Positions 7,250-14,867 are shown, numbered from the stretch's first letter. The stretch: DNA of 55,867 bases from a virus (IMGVR_UViG_3300033149_001784:1-55867), one strand, 5' to 3'. A program made the numbers and translations. Notes: a model not told the origin generated them from the letters alone.

Positions 7250-7627
7250 GTGCCAAAATTGGGCTTAACTCCAATAATTGAAGAGCTTTCGAAAGTACGG
7301 AGAATGAAAAGAGTTGAATCAAAGATAGAAACAACTTCCATAGCCATCGTCACTTGTGATTTTTGTGGCAAAGAAGACCAGTGGAGATGCACTGGAATTA
7401 AACAATGTAAAATTTGCAAGGAAGATGTTTGTTGGGAATGTTCGGAACATGTAGATATTGAATGCAACTTGCTAGAACCCTATTTCCATTCTGATTACCC
7501 TGAGTATATCTGTAAACCTTGTTGGGAGAAAGGGAAAGAAATCAGAAAGAGAATTATGAAAATCAGGGATGAGGCAGAAGAAAAAGAATGTGAATTGTGG
7601 GAACAATGGAAAAAGATAAAAGCGTAA
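7250..7627 (+). CDS. Zinc-finger protein, 125 aa
   Basis: A GTG start. CDFCGKED, CKICKEDVCWEC, C and CKPC form two interleaved zinc sites like a B-box or FYVE-type treble clef (about residues 35-90), followed by a highly charged helix. It probably binds nucleic acid or protein; the function is unknown. Confidence 0.65.
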   Translation: MPKLGLTPIIEELSKVRRMKRVESKIETTSIAIVTCDFCGKEDQWRCTGIKQCKICKEDVCWECSEHVDIECNLLEPYFHSDYPEYICKPCWEKGKEIRKRIMKIRDEAEEKECELWEQWKKIKA

Positions 7628-7908
7628 TACCGAAGGGAATGTATTGCTACACAGTATTTGACACTGGTGATGTAAGAGTGTGTCCTTATTGGAAAACAGA
7701 CAAGCGTCACCACAAGCACGAGAACGGGTACTGTGCCTACTTAGAAAAGGGTGACTGGGACTTAAATAAAGAACCAAGCATTCCTTGGATAGTGTATGAT
7801 GGTAAGAGAGAAAACTTTAATCCCCCCAAGTCCTCCGCAGAACTAGGACTTATGAGTTCTCTACTTTGGGATCAGTGTAAATGTGGAGACTGCCCTAAAT
7901 ATGAATAA
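7606..7908 (+). CDS. Cysteine-rich small protein, about 100 aa
   Basis: ATG at 7606, overlapping the previous gene by 22 nt. The N-terminal half reads like a compact domain with CPYWK...HHKHENGYCAYL; the C terminus has CKCGDCPKY. It resembles short phage proteins with a single zinc site. No function is assigned. Confidence 0.6.
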   Translation: MEKDKSVIPKGMYCYTVFDTGDVRVCPYWKTDKRHHKHENGYCAYLEKGDWDLNKEPSIPWIVYDGKRENFNPPKSSAELGLMSSLLWDQCKCGDCPKYE

Positions 7909-7928
7909 TTATTATACATATACATAAT

Positions 7929-8024
7929 ATGTTAAAGAGAAATAAAAGAATCTATCCTGAGCAACTTACTGCATTTAAAAAAGAAGGATGGAAGCTTGGA
8001 TTTAGAGATAAACGGTATGGGTGA
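7929..8024 (+). CDS. Short ORF, 31 aa, possibly a truncated DNA-binding module
   Basis: ATG frame RNKRIYPEQLTAFKKEGW then KLGFRDK. It resembles a piece of a NUMOD-like helix-turn-helix. It overlaps the next short ORF. Small size makes this tentative. Confidence 0.3.
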   Translation: MLKRNKRIYPEQLTAFKKEGWKLGFRDKRYG

Positions 8025-8121
8025 AAGAGAATTAATCAAGAAAATAGCTAAAAAATTCAACAAAGCTGGTTTTGAGTTATGGGAAGTGGGTAGTGATGCC
8101 ATTTTGAGGGATATGAAATGA
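8017..8121 (+). pseudogene. N-terminal relic of a second CCA-adding enzyme
   Basis: 34 codons reading IKKIAKKFNKAGFELWEVG and then AILRDMK. This parallels the first strand and nucleotide-binding loop of the intact CCA-adding enzyme at 8778 (IVKRIATKFAKNNAELYLVGG...VRD) but lacks the glycine pair and everything downstream. The stop overlaps the next ATG. Confidence 0.45.
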
Positions 8122-8417
8122 ATAAAAAATACAACATAATATATGCCGACCCACCGTGGCAATTCTCTAGTAAGCAATTGCAAAAGTATGATGGTGAACG
8201 TTTTGCTTCCTTAGATAGTCGAGAGTATTCCACCATGACTATAAAGGATATTTGTGGCTTACCAGTAATGAGTATTGCTCATGATGATTGTGCCTTATTT
8301 CTTTGGGATGTTAGAGAGAACGGTGATTTAACAGAGAATTGGTGGGTTACTTTACCGAAAGCAATGCAAGATACTATTGACCAAATGTTAGAAGCAAGGC
8401 GGAAGGTAAAGAAATGA
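8118..8417 (+). pseudogene. Truncated MT-A70-family adenine methyltransferase
   Basis: Begins NIIYADPPWQF with the DPPW catalytic motif, then STMTIKDICGLPV and DDCALFLW, the conserved order of MT-A70 adenine methyltransferases. After FLWDV the similarity stops and an unrelated helical tail of about 35 residues follows, giving 99 residues against roughly 180 or more for the family. The SAM-binding C-terminal part is missing, so it is probably inactive. Confidence 0.6.
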
Positions 8418-8569
8418 CTGATGAAGAGAAAGTTGAATTGTTGAAATTGATTACTGATTTGTGTAGAGAAATAAGAGGAGTGTGTGGCGAAGAGGAAATA
8501 TGGTATCAGGCAAATCGCCTATGGTGGGCTATTGATGAGCTAGAAACCAAAGGAGAAGATAATGACTGA
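8414..8569 (+). CDS. Small acidic protein, 51 aa
   Basis: ATG overlaps the preceding stop (ATGA). The frame encodes a helical acidic protein with a Trp-rich centre (NRLWWAIDELE). No family is recognised. Confidence 0.5.
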   Translation: MTDEEKVELLKLITDLCREIRGVCGEEEIWYQANRLWWAIDELETKGEDND

Positions 8570-8777
8570 CAGATGGAATCACTGTCTGTAAAAAATGGTA
8601 TTGTTTTGCTAGTTTCCTACAGGATATGTCTATTTTAGAAGGATGGGATGAGGTTAAATTTAATGAGGATTCAATTTAGACAAAGATAAAAAAACAAATA
8701 ATAGGACAAAAAATTTATGCACCAGAATTTTGTTGCTGGTTGTCTATGAAAGAAAACGCTAATATTAGAGGTTAATT
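8570..8777 (+). other. Intergenic stretch with decayed coding text
   Basis: Two open stretches without start codons (VCKKWYCFASFLQDM..., QIIGQKIYAPEFCCWLSMK) suggest remains of one or two genes disrupted by indels. No RNA structure or promoter is evident. Confidence 0.3.
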
Positions 8778-10175
8778 GTGGAAGATATTGTAAAAAGAAT
8801 AGCAACCAAGTTTGCTAAAAATAATGCCGAGTTGTATCTAGTGGGTGGTACTGTTCGTGATATTATTCTTAATAGAGAATCACACGATATTGATATGGCA
8901 ACTAATATTCATCCAGATAAGATAAAAGAACTATTGGATGAGTTTGGTAGCATTTATTCTATTGGAGAAGCTTTTGGAACAATTGGTCTCAATACAGCAA
9001 GCATAACCATTGAGGTAACTACATACAGAGGGGAAAAATACACTTCTGATTCTCGTAATCCAACAGTGACATTTAGTGATAACATATATGATGATTTGAG
9101 TCGGCGGGACTTTAATATTAATGCTATGGCTATTGATTTGATAAGGTCTATTAACCATGGTGTAGACACCATTATAGACCCGTTTAATGGGCAAGAAGAT
9201 ATTAAAAATAAAGTTATTAGATGCGTGGGAGATTTCAACGAGAGATTTTCATCCGACCCGCTAAGAATGTTAAGAGCCATTAGGTTTGCTTGCCAATTTG
9301 GATTCTCTCTAGGTATAAGAATTGAGCATCCAGAACGACTGGAAATTATCTCTAAGGAAAGAATACGTGACGAGTTTACCAAAATTATTCTTTCATATAG
9401 AGCTTCTTTTGGTGTCAGAAAACTATGTCAGACTGGATTGATGTATTATGTAGCACCTGAGTTTATGGATCTAAGGTATATACCACAGGGAAAAAATCAC
9501 ACGAAAGATGCTTACGAACATTCATTGTTAGTTCTACACAAAGGTAGTAAAGTAGATGCTGGCAATAGAAATCTAATCTTCCGTCTTGCTTGTATCTTCC
9601 ACGATATTGGAAAACCAGAGACAAAGATAGAAGATGATGACGGTGTTCACTTCTATGGACACCACAATGTGGGTGCTAGAAAGACTAGAAAGATTCTACG
9701 TAGATTACGTTACAATAACGAAATCGTAAACAGCGTATGCCACTTGATAAAGTATCATATGACTCCTATTGTTTTGCAAAGGGAAATTCGAAATGGTAGA
9801 ATTAGGAAGCGAATCATCATGCGGTTGGTGAGGAAGGTCGGGGAGGATAATATTTATCTGCTATTAGATTTAGTGAGGTGTGATATTCGTTCTTCAAAGA
9901 ACCCACGTTACAAGTTTATAACTATCTTAACAAGATTAGTAAATAAGTGTATGAAGGAACAACCAGAAACTTTAACATCACCTATTAGTGGTGTGGAGAT
10001 TATGGAAGCGTTTAACCTTAAACCTAGTAAAGCTATTGGTGATATAAAGAATTATTTAACTAGCTTGGTTATAGATGGAAAATTAAATAAAGATGATAGA
10101 GAATCAGCGTTTGCCAAAGCTAGAGAGTATATTAAGCATAAAAATGAAATTAATGACATGTACAAAATGCAATAA
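8778..10175 (+). CDS. cca: CCA-adding tRNA nucleotidyltransferase
   Basis: A GTG start gives 465 residues. The class II nucleotidyltransferase head is complete: LVGGTVRD (21-28), the metal-binding pair in HDIDMAT (D37, D39), RRDFNINAMA, then DPLRMLRAIRFACQFGF and ERIRDEF of the neck. An HD phosphohydrolase-like domain follows (HDIGKPE near 277). It adds or repairs the 3' CCA of tRNAs. That fits the window: 22 tRNA genes lie downstream and eight of them lack an encoded CCA. Confidence 0.93.
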   Translation: MEDIVKRIATKFAKNNAELYLVGGTVRDIILNRESHDIDMATNIHPDKIKELLDEFGSIYSIGEAFGTIGLNTASITIEVTTYRGEKYTSDSRNPTVTFSDNIYDDLSRRDFNINAMAIDLIRSINHGVDTIIDPFNGQEDIKNKVIRCVGDFNERFSSDPLRMLRAIRFACQFGFSLGIRIEHPERLEIISKERIRDEFTKIILSYRASFGVRKLCQTGLMYYVAPEFMDLRYIPQGKNHTKDAYEHSLLVLHKGSKVDAGNRNLIFRLACIFHDIGKPETKIEDDDGVHFYGHHNVGARKTRKILRRLRYNNEIVNSVCHLIKYHMTPIVLQREIRNGRIRKRIIMRLVRKVGEDNIYLLLDLVRCDIRSSKNPRYKFITILTRLVNKCMKEQPETLTSPISGVEIMEAFNLKPSKAIGDIKNYLTSLVIDGKLNKDDRESAFAKAREYIKHKNEINDMYKMQ

Positions 10176-10386
10176 GCAAAGAGAACACCACGCAAATGGA
10201 TTGTGTAAATCTTGTTATAGCAAGATATGGAATGCTCTTAATAAAGACAAAGTAAGTTTGTGGTGTCAGTGTTATAGGGAGCAACACAAAGAGTATTTGG
10301 CAAATAAGAAAATTGCTTACCATCTCAGAAAACCTCTTATGACCACATGGGTAAACATGAAGCGTAGATGCTATAATCCTAGTTAA
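10144..10386 (+). pseudogene. Truncated HNH-type homing endonuclease
   Basis: ATG at 10144 overlaps the end of cca. CTKCNKQREHHANGLCKSCY is the N-terminal zinc knuckle seen in phage HNH/AP2-type homing endonucleases; the frame ends at TWVNMKRRCYNPS, where such proteins normally continue into the nuclease core. It is therefore a stub. The first 17 codons seen in a longer frame belong to cca. Confidence 0.5.
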
Positions 10387-10411
10387 AAGGTAACTGTGCA
10401 AAGGAGTATGA

Positions 10412-10618
10412 ATGAGCGAAGAAAAGGAATTGGAGCAATTTAAGGAGCAATTTATCAAAGGTTATATTAACCTCTATTTAGATAGATTGCTAGACCTAAG
10501 AAATGCTCTCCGAAGTGCTAAGAGTTTTGATGAAGTTCATATCCTAATGAAGAAAGAACAAGAATTCATCAGAGCAGAATTTGGAAAAGAGGAAGAAGAT
10601 GCCACAACCACCAAGTAA
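10412..10618 (+). CDS. Small helical protein, 68 aa
   Basis: ATG with AAAGGAG 7 nt upstream. It is entirely helical and charged (YLDRLLDLRNAL) and ends with acidic and threonine residues. It overlaps the next ORF by 20 nt. No family is recognised. Confidence 0.6.
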   Translation: MSEEKELEQFKEQFIKGYINLYLDRLLDLRNALRSAKSFDEVHILMKKEQEFIRAEFGKEEEDATTTK

Positions 10619-10751
10619 AAGAATTCAACCTCTAGGTAGTCCACCAAAACCACAAATACCAGAACAACCAGTAGTATCACCAGAGGAAGTGGAGGTCTTA
10701 AGGAAAAGGGGTAAACGTGAAAATAAAAAGCTGAGGATAGTTAATGCCTAG
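10599..10751 (+). CDS. Proline-rich small protein, 50 aa
   Basis: ATG follows GAGGAAGAAG inside the end of the preceding gene. The first half is proline-rich (MPQPPSKRIQPLGSPPKPQ), the second a lysine/arginine helix. It overlaps the next gene's ATG by 8 nt. It may be an unstructured linker-like protein. Confidence 0.5.
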   Translation: MPQPPSKRIQPLGSPPKPQIPEQPVVSPEEVEVLRKRGKRENKKLRIVNA

Positions 10752-11097
10752 GTGTGAAGAGTGTGAGTATCGTTTTATATGTTTTACCCTAGCAAATAAC
10801 GAGAGACCAAAACGGGTGAAAGTAAATTGGAAAATTCAGAACACTTGTGGTAAGTGTCAGAACGCCAAATTTGACATGAAAGCACAGGGATACAGAACAA
10901 TTCAACGTCCTGTAGGTTTTTGTGAGGTTACAGGGATGCTTGTACACAAAGATTCTGCCGCTTGTGAGGAAAACTACAAACCCCGAAGAATGTCACAAGT
11001 TGATAAAATTTATAAGGAGATAAACGAGGTACTTAGTTTAAAGAATAGAAAAACTAAACTTCCTAAATATTGCGTAATAGAGGAGAATGTTTTTTAA
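10744..11097 (+). CDS. Cys3 family with C-terminal zinc ribbon, 117 aa
   Basis: The signature is at the extreme N terminus (MPRCEECEYRFICFT). A second site follows: CGKCQNAKF, then CEVTG and CEENY, a ribbon typical of small phage proteins describing a CxxC...C...C domain. It is the last gene of the plus-strand arm and is followed by the convergent terminator. Confidence 0.7.
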   Translation: MPRCEECEYRFICFTLANNERPKRVKVNWKIQNTCGKCQNAKFDMKAQGYRTIQRPVGFCEVTGMLVHKDSAACEENYKPRRMSQVDKIYKEINEVLSLKNRKTKLPKYCVIEENVF

Positions 11098-11172
11098 GAA
11101 TGGCAGATGATAGAGAGAGATGACTATTGACGACATAGAATTTTTCGGATTTGTTTTTAGAGATTAGTAGGC

Positions 11173-11210
11173 AAAAAAGAAGGCTCAGGTTAATCCTTGA
11201 GCCTTCTTTA
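11173..11210. terminator. Bidirectional rho-independent terminator
   Basis: An inverted repeat: AAGAAGGCTCAGG, a 5-nt loop and CCTTGAGCCTTCTT (one bulged T), flanked by an A-run on the left and a T-run on the right. It lies between the convergent plus-strand arm and the minus-strand operons and can stop transcription from both sides. Confidence 0.9.
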
Positions 11211-11267
11211 TGCCCTTGGGAGAGAGGATGATTACCTGACTTACCAAGTTCGTAGATATACCCTACC

Positions 11268-11447
11268 CTAATATTCTTTCCCGTTTCTATTCCACCTTTG
11301 TAGCTCTGTTCCAGCTTCCTTATCAAAAAGGATTAGCGTACCACAATCAAAATCATAACACTTGTATAGTATTGTTCCATCAACCTCAGTTACCATTCGC
11401 ATATCTTTTTTACAAGCGGGACACTTTCTCTTACAGTAAGTTGCCAT
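11268..11447 (-). CDS. Zinc-ribbon protein, 59 aa
   Basis: ATG gives MATYCKRKCPACKKDMRMV, then KCYDFDCGTLILFD. Two CxxC-like pairs form a zinc ribbon; the tail is charged. It is the last gene of the minus-strand tRNA region before the convergent terminator. Confidence 0.6.
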   Translation of the reverse strand: MATYCKRKCPACKKDMRMVTEVDGTILYKCYDFDCGTLILFDKEAGTELQRWNRNGKEY

Positions 11448-11477
11448 TTTAGCCTCGTCATTTAAACCACCAAACCA

Positions 11478-12017
11478 TTACGGCAAAACATCTTTTAATA
11501 AACTCCCTTGCAGAACTTGATGTAGAATCTTGCTAGTCTTAAAATCTTCGGGTAATGGAACGATACCTTGTGGAAGAACTGGAATCTTGTTTTCCCAAAA
11601 AGCTTCTGCAATCGCTTCGGAGCAAATCATCATCTTATCACGAACATAGTGGGAAGGTATTGGTAAGAATGGGAATTTCTCTTTAAGTATTCTCGGAATA
11701 CAAGAATAAACAACCGCAAAATAATCGTAATAAGCACCATCTCTACTGGCTATTTCAATCGCTTTGGCTATAACTCTACGTTTAGCTTCCTGCCCAAGAG
11801 TGGAACGCATAACCAAAACTTGTTTACCTGTTTGGTGTGTTAAGTTTTGAATTACCACCCCTCGACCATCACTCTCGTAAACCATAGGGATGTCATGGAA
11901 TTTTCCAATGTACATAAGAACATGGTCATATTTTCCTGCTATGACTCTGTTTAATCTTGACCATGCATCAGTCCTATCATTGACGCATATAAGGATATCA
12001 CCTAACTCTAATTTAAT
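11478..12017 (-). CDS. C92/YiiX-like permuted papain-fold hydrolase
   Basis: The segment LELGDILICVND then RVIAGKYDHVLMYIG matches the N-terminal part of YiiX/YebB-like (peptidase C92, NlpC/P60 superfamily) proteins, with the H of YDHV as the likely catalytic histidine and CSEAIAEAF providing the cysteine. The start is unclear: the frame is open back into tRNA-Phe, no ATG fits, and an ATT at 12015-12017 follows AAGGGGG at good spacing. It is possibly an endolysin-like or signalling hydrolase; the role is not known. Confidence 0.6.
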   Translation of the reverse strand: MKLELGDILICVNDRTDAWSRLNRVIAGKYDHVLMYIGKFHDIPMVYESDGRGVVIQNLTHQTGKQVLVMRSTLGQEAKRRVIAKAIEIASRDGAYYDYFAVVYSCIPRILKEKFPFLPIPSHYVRDKMMICSEAIAEAFWENKIPVLPQGIVPLPEDFKTSKILHQVLQGSLLKDVLP

Positions 12018-12048
12018 AGCAACCCCCTTGATACAGCAGTCAACCCAT

Positions 12049-12125
12049 TGGTTGCCGAGGGTGGATTCGAACCACCAACGCACAGGGTTTCAACCTATCG
12101 CTCTACCATTAGAGCTGTCTCGGCA
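12049..12125 (-). tRNA. tRNA-Phe(GAA)
   Basis: Acceptor TGCCGAG/CTCGGCA, anticodon loop TTGAAAC, T-arm GGTGG-TTCGAAT-CCACC, discriminator A and encoded CCA. It is the last of the array in transcription order. Confidence 0.93.
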
Positions 12126-12129
12126 AATA

Positions 12130-12311
12130 ACCTGAGCTTTCGGCAGACTGTCTACCTTCCACAGAGTCTAGATTAACAGCAGGGTGGCTGTACCACCTAA
12201 TCCAATAACTCTGGTTAGATTTTCCCCGTTCTGCCTTGTGGAGTTAAACTCAAAGAGTTAAGGGCAAGTCCACACAGGCTAGTTAGACAATACCTACTTA
12301 TTAACTCAGGT
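12130..12311 (-). ncRNA. Candidate structured RNA between gene and tRNA-Phe
   Basis: About 182 nt with no open frame. The ends pair (ACCTGAG at 12311-12305 with CTCAGGT at 12136-12130); inside are a long-range GGCAGA/TCTGCC helix (12235-12230 with 12147-12142), hairpins AACTC-ttt-GAGTT and GGTGG-tacag-CCACC, and GACT...AGTC. No known RNA family is recognised. Confidence 0.5.
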
Positions 12312-12313
12312 TT

Positions 12314-12529
12314 TTAAATAGGAAAAATGCTTTCCCCAGTCTCAACCTTTGAGACAGCTATAGACCGCTCGCTCTTCCTCTTGGTAGCTTCTCTTTCAGC
12401 TTTTAAGCGTGCAATGTTCTGCTTTGTTGCTTCATCATTCCTAGCATCCTCAGCTCTAATCTTAGCAATTTGTCTCTCATAGGCTAGAATATCCTTATTA
12501 CAAACCAATCCAAATTTTTCAGTAGTCAT
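12314..12529 (-). CDS. Small coiled-coil protein, about 71 aa
   Basis: Start chosen at ATGACTACTGAA (12529), about 9 nt after AAAGGAAGG; an ATG 9 nt earlier is too close to the SD. The product is a charged helix (KIRAEDARNDEATKQNIARL) ending in GESIFPI. It is transcribed from P3, whose predicted start lies about 40 nt upstream. The function is unknown. Confidence 0.6.
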   Translation of the reverse strand: MTTEKFGLVCNKDILAYERQIAKIRAEDARNDEATKQNIARLKAEREATKRKSERSIAVSKVETGESIFPI

Positions 12530-12574
12530 TTTTTCCATTCCTTCCTTTATTTGGAGTTCCCCAACTCTATTATT

Positions 12575-12603
12575 ATTATACCACATGCCAAAGTAGATGT
12601 CAA
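12575..12603 (-). promoter_or_regulatory. Sigma70-type promoter P3
   Basis: On the minus strand TTGACA (12603-12598), a 17-nt spacer ending TGTGG and TATAAT (12580-12575). The TGA in the -35 box is also the stop codon of the membrane protein gene 12600-12830. Confidence 0.88.
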
Positions 12604-12830
12604 GCCTTTTTCGTGGTTCGAATGGCACTTACTAAACCATATATGGCAACACCCATACCTATAGAATTAATAATTATTATTGCTGGAAGGGATAATAGCA
12701 TACCATATGTGAAAAATCCTATAGCCCCCGCTAACAAAAAAGCTTTAATAACAACAAGTCTTTTTGCAGCCATTGCTCCAAAAACAAGAGCACCAGCAGT
12801 TATCCCAATAGCCTCTATTCCCCAACTCAC
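12600..12830 (-). CDS. Small membrane protein, two TM helices
   Basis: A GTG start after AGGAGGGG. 76 residues with two hydrophobic helices (about 8-24 and 32-65, the second interrupted by SLPA) and a basic tail ending TTKKA. The stop lies inside the -35 box of P3. It could be a holin-like or signalling membrane peptide; nothing proves either. Confidence 0.6.
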   Translation of the reverse strand: MSWGIEAIGITAGALVFGAMAAKRLVVIKAFLLAGAIGFFTYGMLLSLPAIIIINSIGMGVAIYGLVSAIRTTKKA

Positions 12831-12844
12831 ATTACCCCTCCTTG

Positions 12845-12919
12845 TGCTCGTGATAGGAGTCGAACCTACACTAAATGGAGTTTAAATCCATCACCTCTAC
12901 CTTATTGGGCTACACGAGC
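12845..12919 (-). tRNA. tRNA-Leu(TAA), short variable loop
   Basis: Acceptor GCTCGTG/CACGAGC, 3-bp D stem with loop CAATAAGGTAGA, anticodon stem ATGGA/TCCAT with loop TTTAAAC, T-arm with TTCGACT. The variable loop is only about 5 nt, unlike normal long-arm tRNA-Leu. CCA is not encoded. Confidence 0.8.
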
Positions 12920-12969
12920 TTAATACATTCCTTACAACGGTCTCGTCTGCGTATATTTGGTGCCCCCTC

Positions 12970-13299
12970 TTAATCCAACCATCCTTTCAACCATCTTAAC
13001 TTTCGGTGATTCCAATGTATTTCATCATACTGTGAATCAGCACTAAGATGTTGCCTAACTTCTTTTATTGGTAAATATCCCCAATGCCGTCTAGGATTTC
13101 CACACATATAACAAGAACATGGAACTTTAGTTTTGCGGTAAATTCCTAACATTCTTTGTATTTCGTCTTCTGTCCACCTTAATCTGCCACAGTAACCATG
13201 CCACCCCGATTGTTTTTTATTACGTGGTGAAAATCCCTCATAATTTCTGAAAGTCTTTTCGGCTTTATACCGAGCAACAATTAATCTAGCTCCACGCAT
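12970..13299 (-). CDS. Conserved phage Cys-rich protein (CSCxMCGNPR)
   Basis: The core VPCSCYMCGNPRRHWGYLP is a recurrent signature of small proteins found in phages and next to phage tRNAs, with unknown function. The N terminus contains basic residues, the C terminus HWNHRKLRWLK. Start taken at ATG 13299 (AGGAG six bases upstream); ATG 13305 is also possible. Confidence 0.65.
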   Translation of the reverse strand: MRGARLIVARYKAEKTFRNYEGFSPRNKKQSGWHGYCGRLRWTEDEIQRMLGIYRKTKVPCSCYMCGNPRRHWGYLPIKEVRQHLSADSQYDEIHWNHRKLRWLKGWLD

Positions 13300-13308
13300 A
13301 CACATCTC

Positions 13309-13554
13309 CTAATTATTATCTAATTGTAACCTTGCCTCTAGATCCATAAGAGACTCCAATTCGAAAGCATAAACCCAATCTATGCTATACAAATAGAGTA
13401 CTGAACGTTCCACCACCCATGCTGAATATTCCTTTTGCTCAATCATGCGGGAGTACGTACTTTTAGTAGAGAAACCTCTAGCACATGCCTCATTACAAAA
13501 TCTACCAGAAGCATAAGCACCTGAATACTCTTTATTACAATACTCACATATCAT
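13309..13554 (-). CDS. Small treble-clef zinc protein, 81 aa
   Basis: MICEYCNKEYSGAYASGRFC then EACARGFSTKS is the N-terminal zinc motif (CxxC, then GSGRFCS-x2-CARGFSTK) common in phage homing-nuclease-associated proteins. No nuclease domain follows. The ATG overlaps the last base of the encoded CCA of tRNA-Leu(CAA), so there is no space for a ribosome binding site outside the tRNA. Confidence 0.65.
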   Translation of the reverse strand: MICEYCNKEYSGAYASGRFCNEACARGFSTKSTYSRMIEQKEYSAWVVERSVLYLYSIDWVYAFELESLMDLEARLQLDNN

Positions 13555-13632
13555 GGTGTCCGATACTGGGTTCGAACCAGCATAAAGAAAGATTTGAGTT
13601 TTCTATGTCTACCATTTTTGCATCACTCAGAC
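13554..13632 (-). tRNA. tRNA-Leu(CAA), short variable loop
   Basis: Acceptor near-perfect, 3-bp D stem with CAAAAATGGTAGA loop, anticodon loop CTCAAAT, T-arm GCTGG-TTCGAAC-CCAGT and encoded CCA. The variable loop is short. The 5' base overlaps the stop codon of the upstream gene. Confidence 0.75.
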
Positions 13633-13988
13633 TATTTCTCAGCTAAACAATCACCATCAGTGTTATAGAGGTCATTTCTGAGGTTACAATCTCTGATACA
13701 ACTATCACATGTTATATAATGACCACAAGTGGGACAAGTTTCGCCAAGTTTACGTGCTACATCCTTCTTTTCTATTCGATAACACCAAGGACATAAAGTC
13801 TCTTGGTTGCCTGCGAACAACCCCACTCTAGCACGAGTCATCGGGTCTAAATAGGATTGTCCTTTTAAGTGGAGAGTATTACCATCTTTCCTGTGTGTCC
13901 AGCAAACATACCGCATCGGACAATTATCACATTGCTCGTTGCACTTATAACGGTAGATTGTATCTTCTTGGTCTATTACTATGTCCAC
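13632..13988 (-). CDS. Cys3 family protein, apparently leaderless
   Basis: GTG at 13988 is 6 nt after the -10 box of P4, so transcription should start on the first base of the codon. The longer frame beginning TTG 14006 would start inside the promoter. CDNCPMRYVCWT sits near residue 20 with an upstream cysteine pair; further CPWC, CPTC and CDSC/C groups form additional zinc ribbons. The stop overlaps tRNA-Leu(CAA). Confidence 0.72.
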   Translation of the reverse strand: MDIVIDQEDTIYRYKCNEQCDNCPMRYVCWTHRKDGNTLHLKGQSYLDPMTRARVGLFAGNQETLCPWCYRIEKKDVARKLGETCPTCGHYITCDSCIRDCNLRNDLYNTDGDCLAEK

Positions 13989-13994
13989 ACTATT

Positions 13995-14023
13995 ATAATA
14001 CCACAAGCCACGTTAAAAGTCAA
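13995..14023 (-). promoter_or_regulatory. Sigma70-type promoter P4 (leaderless)
   Basis: TTGACT (14023-14018), 17-nt spacer ending TTGTGG, TATTAT (14000-13995). The predicted start coincides with GTG 13988. Confidence 0.8.
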
Positions 14024-14030
14024 GCCTCTG

Positions 14031-14552
14031 CTAACCTCCGCCACAATGCAATACTTGGGTGCAACTACAGGCTTTGAATCTCCCATCAAATTCATCAGCA
14101 AAAACTCCTGAGATAATAGGTTTATTATTGATTTTAGTTAGCTTTGAACGGTTAACAAGAACTGCTACACCTAGAATGTGAACTTTATCGAATAATTCCC
14201 TAATAGTTGCTCCAGTAGTCAACACATCATCTATTATAATAGCATCCCAATTTTTCATACAGGGAGCAAGGTGGTATTTTGAGTCACCATATCTAAGTTT
14301 ATAGTGCCTACCAAAATCATACATCAATCTCTCTCCACCAGTAGGAATACCCACAATAAGGACATCTCTACCTTCTATAAATTTTAAGATTTCCCTGTGC
14401 CAAGGTCTGAGGTAAAACAATCTCTCGTGTAAAGCATAATCAGAATAAAGCTTTTCAATATCCCACTTTACATTACTCTTCGCACCAGAATGTAAAGTGA
14501 AATCACCTTCTATTCTGCAACCTAAAGCTTCTATGTTATCTCTTAGATTCAT
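14031..14552 (-). CDS. Orotate-phosphoribosyltransferase-like PRTase
   Basis: 173 residues with FTLHSGAKSNVKWDIEKL near the N terminus (the OPRT FxLxSGxxS signature) and the PRPP-binding loop AIIIDDVLTTGATI (about 108-121). Similar PRTases are seen in phage nucleotide-salvage modules. The C terminus adds CSC and C. ATG overlaps the encoded CCA of tRNA-His. Confidence 0.75.
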   Translation of the reverse strand: MNLRDNIEALGCRIEGDFTLHSGAKSNVKWDIEKLYSDYALHERLFYLRPWHREILKFIEGRDVLIVGIPTGGERLMYDFGRHYKLRYGDSKYHLAPCMKNWDAIIIDDVLTTGATIRELFDKVHILGVAVLVNRSKLTKINNKPIISGVFADEFDGRFKACSCTQVLHCGGG

Positions 14553-14626
14553 GGGGTGACGGGAGGGATTCGAACCCTACATTACCTCGGTCACAGCGAG
14601 GCTTCCTACCATTGAATGACCGTCAC
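14552..14626 (-). tRNA. tRNA-His(GTG)
   Basis: Acceptor GTGACGG/CCGTCAC preceded by G-1 opposite discriminator C73, the histidine hallmark. Anticodon loop CTGTGAC, TTCGAAT T-loop, encoded CCA whose last base is the A of the next ATG. Confidence 0.93.
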
Positions 14627-14796
14627 CATACGCAATTCTTTAACTTCTCTTGCGTCTTATCACCTAAGTCTAAACCTCTCTTGACATAACCATTTGTATC
14701 TATTTCATAAATACTGATACTAAAACACCTTCTGCACCATCTAGGTTTGACTCTATAATAGATATAACTACAATACAAACAAGCGTATCTTTTCAT
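14623..14796 (-). CDS. Small zinc-ribbon protein, 57 aa
   Basis: ATG frame MKRYACLYCSYIYYRVKPRW followed by CRRCF: a CxxC...CxxC zinc ribbon with a helical tail. The stop (TGA) lies in the first bases of tRNA-His, so the tRNA 5' end and the coding end share 4 nt. Confidence 0.6.
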   Translation of the reverse strand: MKRYACLYCSYIYYRVKPRWCRRCFSISIYEIDTNGYVKRGLDLGDKTQEKLKNCVW

Positions 14797-14867
14797 TCAA
14801 CAAAGTATTACTACAGTATTTTAAGTTCCTCATCTATCCTACCTTGCCGATACACCTTATTTTCCTG

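Noticed and set aside
12600-12885. Plus-strand ORF opposite the small membrane protein
   Set aside because: The minus-strand frame has SD, membrane helices and a promoter downstream; the plus frame is its hydrophobic shadow.
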